DNA from: Thalassotalea sp. ND16A
GTDB taxonomy: Bacteria; Pseudomonadota; Gammaproteobacteria; Enterobacterales; Alteromonadaceae
Reading direction: 5' to 3'
NCBI RefSeq assembly: GCF_000764205.1
Contig: NZ_JQDZ01000013.1
Coordinates: 1 to 57,910 of the forward strand
DNA length: 57,910 bases
Numbering within the stretch: the first letter of the stretch is position 1; each line of letters starts with the position of its first letter. The notes under the pieces are model-generated. The model was not told where the DNA came from, ran no database searches, and saw nothing but the letters and a program-made list of their open reading frames with translations. This document shows positions 45,250-54,793 of this stretch, one piece after another. The position numbers and the translations under genes are program-made.

Positions 45250-47352
45250 ATGAGTGATTTTTGGGTTGGTAACTTTCGGGTTGATGTGTCGCGGGGACAA
45301 GTTATTGTCAAAGACGACATCGTCTCGCTTGAACCCAGAGTGTTAAAGGTGCTGTTGCTCCTTGCCAAAAACCAGGGAGAAGTGGTCACTCATGAGGCAC
45401 TGCTTGAAGGCGCATGGCCGAATGTTGTCGTAGCCCCTAATGCCGTGCAGCGTTGTATTGGCCAGCTGAGAAAAGCACTGGCAGATGATGCTAAGCAACA
45501 AAGGATGATCGCCACTCACCCTAAAGTGGGTTACAGCCTGGTTGCTAAAGTACAATGGCCTGAGGCTAATCTGGCTGAACAGGCGTCAAGCCTCAGTCAA
45601 AATAAGCATCGTAACATTCAATGGCCACTGGCGATTTTGCTATCCTGCATGTGTTTGTTGGCGCTGCTACTGTACTTTTTGCCATCAGCAGCAACTTCGC
45701 CACCCCTTAACCGCCTTACCCCCATTACCAGTACCGATGAAAAAGAGTATTACCCAAATTTTTCACCCGATGGACGTTATTTGGTCTTTAATCGGTTTGT
45801 CGGTGTTTGCCAGAACCAGCTTTGGGCGAAAGATTTAATTGAAAACCGTGAATTTCCGCTCACTAAAAGCGCCGGTGTTTATGGTCCTGCGGCCTGGTCT
45901 CCCGATGGCAATCAGCTCGCTTTTTCTCAACTAGGTGGCTGTGGACAACCACAAATAAAGAGCTGCCGTAACATCAGCGCAGTGTCCTTCTTGTTGGCGA
46001 AAACCGAGCCGCAAATTCCTCGTGAACTACTGGCATGTGACCAGCATAACTTTGGTGGTATTAATTGGTTAAGTAACAGTGAAATAGCCTTCATTGACTC
46101 TTATGCCCGGCAAGGAGAGGTAAAGTCTCTGGTTATTGATAGTGGCCTGGTTACTGTGCTGTATGCCGACAAGGCATATAAACCGCAAGCACTAACTTAT
46201 TCTGGCAGAAATAAACAACTGGCCATTACCGTACATGACGAAGGGCAAAATACTGCTTTGGTATTGCTTAACACCGACACTAACGCGGCTGAGCATGTGC
46301 CATTAAAGGTGCCTGGCGAGTATAGTGATTATTTATGGTGGGATCCAAGCTGGCACCCGTTAAAAGACACCCTGTTGGCGTCTGCTGAAAATAGTTTGTT
46401 TGAAATTGACATGGCCGGAGTGTTTACCGAATACCCGGTAACAACGGTTTCTGACATCTACAATCCGCTGTATCATCCCGGCGGCGATAAAATAGTTGCG
46501 GTGATGGGGGGAGTCGATTTAGATATTGCCGAGTACAGTTTTGCTGCCAACAATCTGGCAGAAGATGACCGTGCTCAAATTTCGATGCAAGGGCTTCAAA
46601 CGATACACCACTCAACCATGGAAGATTATCAGGCGAAATATCAACCAGCAACCACGAACATCAGTTTCGTCTCTACTCGAAGCGGCGAACAACAAATATG
46701 GTTTTCGCAACATAACCAACTCAGGCAACTCAGTCACTTTGATGCCAATACGCGCATTACCTCCTACGCCTGGTCATTAGATGGCCAGGCGCTGGCCTTG
46801 GCGGTCAGAGGAAAGTTGCAATTATTAACCTTAGACGGACAGGCGCAATCAATCGCAACGCCATTTAAGGTTGTTGATGTTTATCAATGGGTGAATAAAC
46901 AACAAGTGTTATTGTCTATTATTGAGCAAGCCCCGGCACAGCTGCAACAAAAACAACGAAAAGTTGTGTTATTTGATATCAATACCGGTGCGCATCAAGT
47001 CATCTACCAGGGTTTTAGTCATTGGGCACAACTTGATGACGACCAATCGCTGTATTACACCGACTGGGACAAGACCCTGCATGTTTATCAAGACAACAAG
47101 TCAACCATTTCCCCCGCAACCACAGATATGGAATTTTCATCGGGGTTTATGATTAAGCAGGATCAGTTAGTGCTATTTGGGCAAAGTAAAATATGGCTTT
47201 ACGACCTTGAAAAACGAGCGCTTTCCAGCATCGAGCTACCGTCACCGGCCACAACTGTCGCGAATTTAACTGATATAGATTATGCCAACAAACGGCTACT
47301 GTTCTCTATATACCAGGATTTTCGAAAAGACTTAGTGATGTTCCAACGCTGA
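45250..47352 (+). CDS. Membrane-bound ToxR/CadC-type regulator with propeller-like sensor part
   Basis: A 700-residue protein. Residues 1-102 are an OmpR-type winged helix (SLEPRVLKVLLLLAKNQGEVV, then NAVQRCIGQLRKAL and HPKVGYSLVA). One membrane segment lies at about 125-145. The rest is periplasmic, with TolB/WD40-like blades (YYPNFSPDGRYLVF, AAWSPDGNQLAF, SYAWSLDGQALALAV). There is no receiver domain, so it would sense directly across the membrane and bind DNA while membrane-anchored. The divergent secreted esterase is a likely target, inferred from position. ATG 45250 is only weakly preceded by a ribosome site (AAAGAAAA). Confidence 0.87.
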   Translation: MSDFWVGNFRVDVSRGQVIVKDDIVSLEPRVLKVLLLLAKNQGEVVTHEALLEGAWPNVVVAPNAVQRCIGQLRKALADDAKQQRMIATHPKVGYSLVAKVQWPEANLAEQASSLSQNKHRNIQWPLAILLSCMCLLALLLYFLPSAATSPPLNRLTPITSTDEKEYYPNFSPDGRYLVFNRFVGVCQNQLWAKDLIENREFPLTKSAGVYGPAAWSPDGNQLAFSQLGGCGQPQIKSCRNISAVSFLLAKTEPQIPRELLACDQHNFGGINWLSNSEIAFIDSYARQGEVKSLVIDSGLVTVLYADKAYKPQALTYSGRNKQLAITVHDEGQNTALVLLNTDTNAAEHVPLKVPGEYSDYLWWDPSWHPLKDTLLASAENSLFEIDMAGVFTEYPVTTVSDIYNPLYHPGGDKIVAVMGGVDLDIAEYSFAANNLAEDDRAQISMQGLQTIHHSTMEDYQAKYQPATTNISFVSTRSGEQQIWFSQHNQLRQLSHFDANTRITSYAWSLDGQALALAVRGKLQLLTLDGQAQSIATPFKVVDVYQWVNKQQVLLSIIEQAPAQLQQKQRKVVLFDINTGAHQVIYQGFSHWAQLDDDQSLYYTDWDKTLHVYQDNKSTISPATTDMEFSSGFMIKQDQLVLFGQSKIWLYDLEKRALSSIELPSPATTVANLTDIDYANKRLLFSIYQDFRKDLVMFQR

Positions 47353-47503
47353 TAAAACCCGGTTGTGCTGTTTTATTCGCCGTTAAACAACCGTGCCGTC
47401 TTTGCCGATATTATTTGGTCAACCATGTTAACTTGTCGGTTTTGCCTGTATCATCCCGTTGCAACAGCAAGATAAAAACATTCATCCACCTGTGGAGTTA
47501 TCG

Positions 47504-48202
47504 ATGACCAGTAGTATTTATCGCCTTCCCTTAGTCGCAATAGCCCTATGTATCATGGGGTTAGTATCTTTTGAGTCATTGGCTCATGGCGTCGATGAAA
47601 ATACCCGTAATTTTTTACAGAATAATAGCGGTGTGCAATTTATCGCGTTTATGTATATCGGCGCCAAGCATATGGTCACCGGGTATGATCACTTGTTTTT
47701 TTTAGCGGGGGTGATCTTCTTTTTATACAAAAGCAGAGACATCCTGCTGTACGTCAGCATGTTTACCTTAGGCCACAGCCTAACCTTGTTGTTAGGGGTG
47801 CTCTGGGATTTACAAGTGAATGCCTATCTCATTGACGCCATTATTGGCCTTTCTGTTGTCTATAAGGGCTTTGATAATCTCGGCGGCTTTAAACGAACCT
47901 TAGGCTACACCCCCAACCCGAAAGCCGCGGTTTTGATCTTCGGATTATTTCATGGTTTTGGCCTGGCGACGAAACTACAAGAGTTTCAACTGCCGCAAGA
48001 TGGCTTGTTTACGAATCTTATCGCCTTTAATCTGGGGGTCGAGTTAGGACAATTTGTGGCGCTGACGTTTATTTTGCTGATCATCAGTTTTTGGCGAAAA
48101 CACCATTCTTTTCAGCAATTCTCTACGGCTACCAATACGTTATTGATGAGTGCCGGTTTTATGCTGATGGGTTTTCAATTAACCGGCTATTTTATAAATT
48201 AA
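47504..48202 (+). CDS. HupE/UreJ-family membrane protein
   Basis: A 232-residue protein with a leader segment (to about SLAHG, residue 28) and about six membrane helices. YIGAKHMVTGYDHLFFLAGV, FTLGHSLTLL and LFHGFGLATKL carry the conserved His/Asp residues of the HupE/UreJ_2 family, whose members are implicated in metal (Ni, Co or Cu) handling. ATG 47504 has GTGGAG six bases upstream; an upstream in-frame TTG lacks one. It precedes the membrane-anchor gene by 32 bases, forming a pair seen near metal-resistance genes elsewhere. Confidence 0.85.
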   Translation: MTSSIYRLPLVAIALCIMGLVSFESLAHGVDENTRNFLQNNSGVQFIAFMYIGAKHMVTGYDHLFFLAGVIFFLYKSRDILLYVSMFTLGHSLTLLLGVLWDLQVNAYLIDAIIGLSVVYKGFDNLGGFKRTLGYTPNPKAAVLIFGLFHGFGLATKLQEFQLPQDGLFTNLIAFNLGVELGQFVALTFILLIISFWRKHHSFQQFSTATNTLLMSAGFMLMGFQLTGYFIN

Positions 48203-48234
48203 ATGAATTTACAGGACGAATAAGAGATAACATT

Positions 48235-48762
48235 ATGCAACAGACATTATCGACAGCGGCACTGCTCAAATCGACCATCATCGCCTTAATTATCGCAGTT
48301 CTTGCTTTAGTAAGTTTTATCCTGCCGGCAGAATACAATGTTGACCCAACCGGTGTCGGCGCCAAGCTTGGGCTGACGGCATTGGCCAACACTAATGAGA
48401 AAACGGCCGCTAAACCGAACGAAAAGACAGATACCAGACAAGCGTCGGATACCATTGAGGTTATCGTGCCTGCTGGTCGGGGGGTCGAATTCAAGTTTTC
48501 GATGCAGCAGTTTGAGAAAATGGAATATCAATGGCAGACCGATGGTGAGCCTTTGTATTTTGATTTGCATGGCGAACCAGCAGGCGATACCACGGGTTAC
48601 TTTGAAAGTTACGCCATTGCCACATTAACTCAGATGAAAGGCAGCTTTACTGCGCCATTTGCCGGCTCTCATGGCTGGTACTGGAAAAATAAATCTGACA
48701 AGGCTGTCGCTGTTCAGCTTATGGCCAAAGGCGAATATGCCATAATTGGTTTAAAAAAATAG
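48235..48762 (+). CDS. Transmembrane anchor protein, HupE partner
   Basis: A 175-residue protein with one N-terminal membrane segment (about residues 12-30). The stretch FILPAEYNVDPTGVGAKLGL just after it is the signature of the so-called transmembrane anchor proteins found beside HupE-like genes and CzcCBA-type efflux genes. A polar linker follows, then a soluble beta-rich domain with YQWQTDGEPLYFDLHGEP and FAGSHGWYWKN, whose His residues may bind metal. Its function is not established. A longer in-frame version would overlap hupE in another frame; ATG 48235 is where conservation begins. Confidence 0.82.
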   Translation: MQQTLSTAALLKSTIIALIIAVLALVSFILPAEYNVDPTGVGAKLGLTALANTNEKTAAKPNEKTDTRQASDTIEVIVPAGRGVEFKFSMQQFEKMEYQWQTDGEPLYFDLHGEPAGDTTGYFESYAIATLTQMKGSFTAPFAGSHGWYWKNKSDKAVAVQLMAKGEYAIIGLKK

Positions 48763-48825
48763 TCGGCTTGAAAAATAACCCGTAGAGAGAACGGCTGCAC
48801 TTCTTTCTACTGCCAGGCAAACTAC

Positions 48826-48854
48826 GCCGAAAATTTTATAAAATATTTTTCGGC
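48826..48854. terminator. AT-rich hairpin between convergent genes
   Basis: The arms GCCGAAAA and TTTTCGGC enclose an AT palindrome and cover the stop codon of the phospholipase D gene. It could end transcription from both sides. Confidence 0.4.
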
Positions 48855-50398
48855 ACGATACGTCGCAGCTTTACCCTAAGCTGCTTTAACAGACTCTCTT
48901 CATTATCCGGGTTCCAGTCAAGGGTGGTTTGCCAGGCATTTTCCGGTTGCATTTCTTCTAGCATGCCTTGCTTAACCCGTTTGGCAATTTTCTCCGAAGG
49001 GATAATGGTGATACTTTCGGTATTGAGATTGGCACTTCTTGGGTCTAAATTAAAGGTGCCGATCATGGTGATTTTCTCATCAATGACCATAGATTTTGCA
49101 TGCAAACCGAAGATCGGTGCTTGCGTTAATTGCTGGTGCATCACCTCTGACATGACCTTTTGTCTTATTTGCGCATCCGGCTTAAATTCGTAGATTTTCA
49201 CCCCGGTTGTTAACAGCGCTTTGCGATCACGCTGATAGCCACTAAACGCTTCTAAATTATCGTTGGAGGCTAAACTGTTGGTGAGTATTTTCACTTCAAC
49301 GCCTTTATCTACCAAAGCTTTGAAAATGTTTTTACTCAGGTCGGTGGTGATTAAATACGGAGTTTGAATAATCACGGATTTTTTCGCCTGCTGGACTAAA
49401 TCAATGAGTCGCTCGGTGGTTAAGCCACTGCCTCCTAAAAATACCTCGCCACTATTTTTACCCGGTTGATCAGAGATGTATTCCACGCCGGTAAGCCAGT
49501 GTATTTCATCTTGTTCTGCTAGCTGCTTAAAAGCGTTGGGAAGATCGTTAATTTTTGCCCTTACTGCAGGAACAAAATTCATTGGATTGCAGGCGTATTG
49601 GTGCAGTTCATCAAAATTGCTACTCGTGCTTGCTTGTTTACTTGCTTTCACCAGTTTATCTACTGAAACGCTCAACTCACTCTGCCAAAATTGCTCAAAC
49701 GAAGTATTCAGGGTTTTTGTCGCCCCGCCAATTAACAGTACGTCCCGGTCCCGAAAATTGTATTGATGATCATAACCAAAGTATTCATCGGCGATGTTTC
49801 TGCCGCCGGTGATCGAGACCTGCTGATCGACTATGAAGGTTTTGTTATGCATGCGTTGATTTACACCATGAAAATCTGTGGCCAAATTAACCACTTTATC
49901 GACGATATTCTTGCCGATATTGGCATTCGGATTATAAATCTTAATGGAGAAGTTCTCGTGCGATGCGAGTGTTAGCAGCTCTTCGCCGTTGGCTTCCACC
50001 ATAATGTCATCCACCAATACTCGTACTTTCACCCCTCTTTCAGCTGCCTTTACCAGATAGTCTATCGCTATCAGGCCGATGTTATCGGTTGAAAAAATAA
50101 AGTACTGAACGTCAATACTCTGTTCGGCATTTTCACTGAGCCAGGCTCTCGCTAGCATGGCTTCAGTGCCTTGTTCCAATACATAAACACCAGTGCTGAC
50201 CTTCATCTTTTCAGCAACAGGAGCCAGGTAGTCGGCTAAGGTACTCTGCTGGCTTTGATCAATGTCAGCACAGAAGTCTTGTTCTGTACCATTAAATCTA
50301 GGCTCTGCCGATGAACAAGCGCTAAGCAGGACCATAAGCAGTAAAATAATCACTTTAGGTAAAGACTTTACTGGCGTTGAATGATGAAAATGGATCAT
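48836..50398 (-). CDS. Phospholipase D-family lipoprotein
   Basis: A 520-residue lipoprotein with lipobox LSAC (Cys28). Two HKD motifs are present: His184, Lys186 and Asp191 in MHNKTFIVD followed by SITGGRN, and a second around residue 430 in LHAKSMVID followed by GTFNLDPRS. Two HKD sites in one chain form a complete PLD/cardiolipin synthase-type active site. The GTFNLDPRS form is common in the periplasmic or outer-membrane YmdC-like group. The substrate is presumably phospholipid. ATG 50398 is used; a TTG two codons upstream is possible, and neither has a strong ribosome site. Confidence 0.87.
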   Translation of the reverse strand: MIHFHHSTPVKSLPKVIILLLMVLLSACSSAEPRFNGTEQDFCADIDQSQQSTLADYLAPVAEKMKVSTGVYVLEQGTEAMLARAWLSENAEQSIDVQYFIFSTDNIGLIAIDYLVKAAERGVKVRVLVDDIMVEANGEELLTLASHENFSIKIYNPNANIGKNIVDKVVNLATDFHGVNQRMHNKTFIVDQQVSITGGRNIADEYFGYDHQYNFRDRDVLLIGGATKTLNTSFEQFWQSELSVSVDKLVKASKQASTSSNFDELHQYACNPMNFVPAVRAKINDLPNAFKQLAEQDEIHWLTGVEYISDQPGKNSGEVFLGGSGLTTERLIDLVQQAKKSVIIQTPYLITTDLSKNIFKALVDKGVEVKILTNSLASNDNLEAFSGYQRDRKALLTTGVKIYEFKPDAQIRQKVMSEVMHQQLTQAPIFGLHAKSMVIDEKITMIGTFNLDPRSANLNTESITIIPSEKIAKRVKQGMLEEMQPENAWQTTLDWNPDNEESLLKQLRVKLRRIVPKNIL

Positions 50399-50444
50399 AA
50401 GCAATTACACTATTGTCGACACAAACGCCGGCAACTGTCCTTTA

Positions 50445-51767
50445 TTATTTCTTTGGCATCAAATCAATTAACGCATGCACTGTGGCTTCTATACCCGATT
50501 TTACCGCCGGCTCCGGGCTGATCTTAAATTGTGGACTGTGGTGACTTGCTACCGGCGCGCCACCATTTTCGGCTCGTTCAAGATCGGCCTTTGGTGTGCC
50601 ACCTACTTTAAAGTAAACGCTGGGAATGTAAGGCTCGGTGGTAAAAAAACCAAAATCTTCTGCGCCCATGCCCAATGTTACCGGTGGCGTTAGTTTTTCA
50701 TCACCCATCTTACTGGCGACCACTTTTTTCAGGCGTTGCGCCAGTCCTTTATCATTAAAGGTGGGCGGGAAAGAAAATTCACTGACGCTAACCTCTGGCA
50801 GATTATCCTCACTCACCCCCGCTGTGCGCGCCGTGCCAAGTGCTACTCGTTTGATTGCGGTTAATAATTGCGCTCTAACTTCTGGTGTTAAGCTGCGTAC
50901 CGTTAATTGCAAATGCGCGTTGTCGGAAATAATATTGTGCTTGGTGCCCGAGTGGAATGCGCCAACGGTAATGACTCCAGAATGTCTTGGGGCAAGCTCG
51001 CGGCTAATAATCGTTTGCAGGTTCATCACGATTTGCGCGCCGATCATAATCGGGTCTTTACCCTGGTGCGGCGATGCACCGTGAGCACCGACACCATGAA
51101 CAATAATATCGACGGTATCGGCGCCCGCATAAGGCGAGCCCTCGTCGATTTCTATTTGCCCGGCTGCAACATTGGCATTGACATGCAGAGCCAGGGCATA
51201 ATCTGGTTGGCCAAACGATTGCCAAATGTTGTCATCCATCATTGCCGATGCACCAGGACCACGCTCTTCGGCAGGTTGACCAATTAACATTAAGGTGCCA
51301 GACCATTCATCTTTATTGGCGGCCATATACCGGGCAGTTCCAACCAGTGAGGTGATGTGCACGTCATGGCCACAAGCGTGCATTACGCCAACTTCATTGC
51401 CGTCCCAATCGGTCATTTTCGCGGTAGAGGCATTTGCCAAACCCGATTGTTCCACAACCGGCAGGCCATCCATATCGGCTCGCACCATAACCATAGGGCC
51501 AGCGCCATTGTTCATGATTGCCACTATGCCTGTGCCACCAATGCCCTCACTGACAGTAAAACCGGCGCTGCGAATTTCTTCAGCAAGGCGTTTTGCGGTG
51601 TTGTGCTCCATTAATGACAATTCTGGGTTGCGATGAAAATGATCCCAGAGTGGCGCTAAGTGCTGCTGATAATCTTTGTTAATGGCGCTAGAAATTTCTG
51701 AAGCTTCGGTTGAATTAATGGTGAAAAGCAATGAACTTAACAGTAATGCGGTAGAAAAGTTTTTCAT
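50445..51767 (-). CDS. Secreted M20-family amidohydrolase
   Basis: A 440-residue exported metallohydrolase with a signal peptide (to about INSTEAS, residue 23). The family blocks are PELSLMEHNTAKRL, VRADMDGLPV, MHACGHDVHITSLVG, PAEERGPGASAMM and MGAEDFGFF; the Cys, His and Glu residues in these are the dinuclear metal ligands. Relatives hydrolyse N-acyl or hippurate-like amides of amino acids. Secretion suggests nutrient scavenging. It is upstream of, and co-directional with, the phospholipase D gene (46-base gap) and divergent from plsB. Confidence 0.9.
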   Translation of the reverse strand: MKNFSTALLLSSLLFTINSTEASEISSAINKDYQQHLAPLWDHFHRNPELSLMEHNTAKRLAEEIRSAGFTVSEGIGGTGIVAIMNNGAGPMVMVRADMDGLPVVEQSGLANASTAKMTDWDGNEVGVMHACGHDVHITSLVGTARYMAANKDEWSGTLMLIGQPAEERGPGASAMMDDNIWQSFGQPDYALALHVNANVAAGQIEIDEGSPYAGADTVDIIVHGVGAHGASPHQGKDPIMIGAQIVMNLQTIISRELAPRHSGVITVGAFHSGTKHNIISDNAHLQLTVRSLTPEVRAQLLTAIKRVALGTARTAGVSEDNLPEVSVSEFSFPPTFNDKGLAQRLKKVVASKMGDEKLTPPVTLGMGAEDFGFFTTEPYIPSVYFKVGGTPKADLERAENGGAPVASHHSPQFKISPEPAVKSGIEATVHALIDLMPKK

Positions 51768-51987
51768 CTATTTATCCCTGTAATGCTATTTTAGCTATAG
51801 TTTGCAGTTTTTATGTACTAATCTTATACATTAAATTATAAAAAGTCTTGCCTGTTCAACATATTAACTGATAGCAGAGAGAACCTTATTGCTGCAATAA
51901 GGCCTATAATGTGGCTATAGTACATGCGCGGTGAATAATGTTATTATTGCGCCAATTTAATCCATTAACCCTTGAGTTATAACGAAA

Positions 51988-54414
51988 ATGAGAGCTTTGT
52001 TTTATTTTTTACTGTCTTGGCCACTGCGTCTGTTGGTGCGTTGTAAAATTATTCCTGAAAGCGTTGATGCCGTTGGGCTTAGCGATAACAAAAATGTGTT
52101 TTACATTGTCCGTCATCAATCGGCTAGCGATTTACTGGCGCTGCAAATGGCCTGTAAAAAATTGAGCCTGCCAGATCCACTGGCCACGGTGGAAATTAAT
52201 GGCAATTTAATGAATCGCTGTATTTGTTTAGACAAACCGAGTTCAATCTTTCCTTGGGTTAAACAACGTCAAACCAAAGTAATGTCGCAAGGTTTAGACT
52301 TATTAAAACATTTTGAAAAACACGATGAGCAAGACGCCAAGCTCATTCCGGTAAACCTGCTTTGGGGACGTAAACCGGCCAAAGAAAAAGCCAATATGGG
52401 CGATGTATTGGCCGATCAGGTGTCGCCAAATTTTTTACGTAAATTCTGGATAGTATTGTTTTTAGGGCGTGATACCTTAGCGCGCTTCTCGCCGGCGGTA
52501 TCGTTTCGCGAAATGGTGCAAACCCAAGGCAGTGATGCAGTCGCGGCGCACAAGATGATCCGCATGACCCGGTTTCACTTTCATCGGCAAACGATTGCGG
52601 CCACCGGCCCGCGCTTGTTGGATCGCCAGCAAATGTTCAATGCACTTTTTGCCAGCCCAGCGATAAAGAGGTTAATCAAAGACGAAGCGAAATCAAAAGG
52701 CATTAGCGAAGCCGAAGTTAAGAAAAAAGCGCTGTTGATGATGAAAGAAATTGCTGCCGATTACCGACAAACGGTGATCCGTTTGGGCGCACGAGTGTTA
52801 ACCTGGTTGTGGAATCGCTTATACGATGGCATTGAAGTGAAAAATGCCGATCGCTTACACCAGTTATCGCAAGAAGGACACGAGATCATTTATGTGCCTT
52901 GTCATCGCTCCCATATGGATTATCTGTTATTGACTCATGTGATTTATCAGCAAGGCTTGGTAACACCACGGATCGCCGCCGGTATTAATTTAAATTTCTG
53001 GCCGGCCGGGCCTTTCTTCAGAAAAGCCGGAGCATTTTTCATTCGTCGCAGTTTTCGTGGTAATCGTTTGTATTCCACCATATTTCGCGAATATTTGGGC
53101 TTGTTGTTCAATAAAGGCTATGCCGTTAAATATTATACCGAAGGCGGTCGCAGCCGGACCGGGCGCTTATTGCAGCCGAAAACGGGAATGTTGTCGATGA
53201 CCATCCAAAGCATGTTAAAAGGTATCGACCGGCCGCTAACTTTAGTGCCGGTGTATATTGGTTACGAGCACGTAATGGAAGTGGCCAGTTACCATAAAGA
53301 GCTAAAAGGCAGCTCGAAACAAAAAGAGTCCGCATTTGGCATTATTAAAGCCATTCGTAAACTGCGTAACTACGGCAAAGGCTATGTCAGCTTTGGTCAG
53401 CCAATTAATATCAATGAGTATTTAAATACTGAAGTCCCCGAGTGGCGTGACAGTATCGACCCGGTTGAACCGGCAAAAGCAAAATGGTTAAGTCCGGCGG
53501 TAAACAGCATGTCGAACAAGGTAATGAATGAGATTAACAAAGCGGTAGCGTTAAACTCAGTGACGCTGACGGCATTAATTTTACTCTCCGCTGAAAACAA
53601 TGCACTCACTCGTAAAGAGCTGGAAGAACAATTAGATTTCTTCTTGAATTTACAACGAACCGCGCCGTTTAGTGATGAAATGTTTATCCCTGAAGAGTCA
53701 GGCAAAGAACTTGTCGATTCAGTGATACGATTAAATAAAGTCGATGCAGCAGATGATAAGTTAGGGCAAATTATCTCACTGTCCAAACAGGCGACGTTAG
53801 AGATGAGTTATTATCGCAATAACATTATTCATGCCTATATGTTGCCATCGGTAATTTGTCGTATCTTAAAAACCTATGACAAGTTAAACACGGAAGAAAT
53901 TAACCAAAAAGTGTTACAGCTAATGCAGTTGATGAAAGCCGAATTGTTCTTATGGCAGGACGATGCAACGGTAGCTGTGCAAAGCCAAAGAATATTAGCC
54001 GCCTTGCAGCAACAAGGCATGATAAAGCATAGTAAGGCAGGCTACTGGTCGATTAATGAAGACAGTGACATAGCTTTCATGCTGAACTTTATGTCTTCGT
54101 GTATCAGTGAAACGGTACAACGATACGCGATAGTGGTAAACATCATTAAGCAAACCGCGCCAATTAGCCGTTCAACGCTTGAGTCTGATGCCACCACATT
54201 AGCCCAACGTATGTCTAAGTTGCATAATATAAACGCACCAGAATTTATTGATAGAAAAGCACAATCTGCAGTAGTGAACGCTTTACGTGACTATGGTTAC
54301 ATAGAAAGCGATGATGATGGCTGTTTTGTTGCCACTGAGTCGATGCAAGCGCTTGATGAAACTTTAGTGCACTTGATTAAAGCCGACGTATTGCAAAGCA
54401 TTTTGCATTCATAA
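51988..54414 (+). CDS. plsB: Glycerol-3-phosphate 1-O-acyltransferase
   Basis: The first enzyme of phospholipid synthesis, on the inner membrane. The 808 residues match E. coli PlsB (807). The acyltransferase motif HRSHMDY begins at His306, the same residue number as in E. coli. Further blocks are PFFRKAGAFFIRRSFRGN, YTEGGRSRTGRLLQPKTGML and LVPVYIGYEHV. The N-terminal MRALFYFLLSWPLRLLV opens as in E. coli. It is normally divergent from lexA, but here six genes and one pseudogene lie between. Confidence 0.97.
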   Translation: MRALFYFLLSWPLRLLVRCKIIPESVDAVGLSDNKNVFYIVRHQSASDLLALQMACKKLSLPDPLATVEINGNLMNRCICLDKPSSIFPWVKQRQTKVMSQGLDLLKHFEKHDEQDAKLIPVNLLWGRKPAKEKANMGDVLADQVSPNFLRKFWIVLFLGRDTLARFSPAVSFREMVQTQGSDAVAAHKMIRMTRFHFHRQTIAATGPRLLDRQQMFNALFASPAIKRLIKDEAKSKGISEAEVKKKALLMMKEIAADYRQTVIRLGARVLTWLWNRLYDGIEVKNADRLHQLSQEGHEIIYVPCHRSHMDYLLLTHVIYQQGLVTPRIAAGINLNFWPAGPFFRKAGAFFIRRSFRGNRLYSTIFREYLGLLFNKGYAVKYYTEGGRSRTGRLLQPKTGMLSMTIQSMLKGIDRPLTLVPVYIGYEHVMEVASYHKELKGSSKQKESAFGIIKAIRKLRNYGKGYVSFGQPININEYLNTEVPEWRDSIDPVEPAKAKWLSPAVNSMSNKVMNEINKAVALNSVTLTALILLSAENNALTRKELEEQLDFFLNLQRTAPFSDEMFIPEESGKELVDSVIRLNKVDAADDKLGQIISLSKQATLEMSYYRNNIIHAYMLPSVICRILKTYDKLNTEEINQKVLQLMQLMKAELFLWQDDATVAVQSQRILAALQQQGMIKHSKAGYWSINEDSDIAFMLNFMSSCISETVQRYAIVVNIIKQTAPISRSTLESDATTLAQRMSKLHNINAPEFIDRKAQSAVVNALRDYGYIESDDDGCFVATESMQALDETLVHLIKADVLQSILHS

Positions 54415-54434
54415 TTACCTAAGTTAATGCTTTG

Positions 54435-54448
54435 TTGATCTAGATCAG
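54435..54448 (+). promoter_or_regulatory. FNR-type site upstream of the small membrane protein
   Basis: TTGATCTAGATCAG matches the FNR consensus TTGAT-N4-ATCAA at 9 of 10 positions and is otherwise palindromic. It ends 55 bases before the ATG at 54504 and starts 20 bases after the plsB stop, a position from which FNR could activate. Confidence 0.55.
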
Positions 54449-54503
54449 GGTTCGCTAACTCTGGCTCTTTTATGATATAGAAAATCTCGAAAAGGACAGA
54501 GTT

Positions 54504-54632
54504 ATGAACAATTTACAATTTTTGTTAGCCGACCCTATTGTGTTATTTTCTGCCGGTGGTTTGGTCACGGTACTGGTTATTTGTGCGTTTTATGTGCACT
54601 TATTTATGACCAAAATGAATAACAACGAATAG
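54504..54632 (+). CDS. 42-residue single-span membrane protein (DUF3149-like)
   Basis: The frame begins at ATG 54504 with AAAGGA eight bases upstream and ends at TAG 54632. The product has a short N-terminal part (MNNLQFLLADPIVLF), one membrane segment (about residues 12-34) and a small polar tail ending MTKMNNNE. The DP-x-V-L-x-S-x-G-G-L pattern resembles small DUF3149 proteins as I recall them; function unknown. The upstream FNR-type palindrome suggests induction under low oxygen, in which case it could be an accessory subunit of a respiratory complex. That role is speculative, but start, ribosome site and composition support a real gene. Confidence 0.65.
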   Translation: MNNLQFLLADPIVLFSAGGLVTVLVICAFYVHLFMTKMNNNE

Positions 54633-54793
54633 CTCATAACTTCCCTTTTTAGTTTTTTGTTATTGTTATTGTTTTAGTTTTAGTTTTAGTTTTTTTGTTT
54701 TAACTGTTTCACCCTTCGCGATGTTACCAATGGATTCTCTGTGTGGCCGGTATCATCGCTTTTTTTTGCCTTTTTTTCCTAATTCCCTCAAGA
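54633..54793. other. T-rich spacer with TTTTAG tandem repeats
   Basis: Directly after the small gene there are T runs, two TTGTTA units and three copies of TTTTAG. One stretch CCTAATTCCCT recalls the heptamer repeats. The low complexity could end transcription. No gene is visible up to the MITE-like copy at 54794. Confidence 0.5.
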
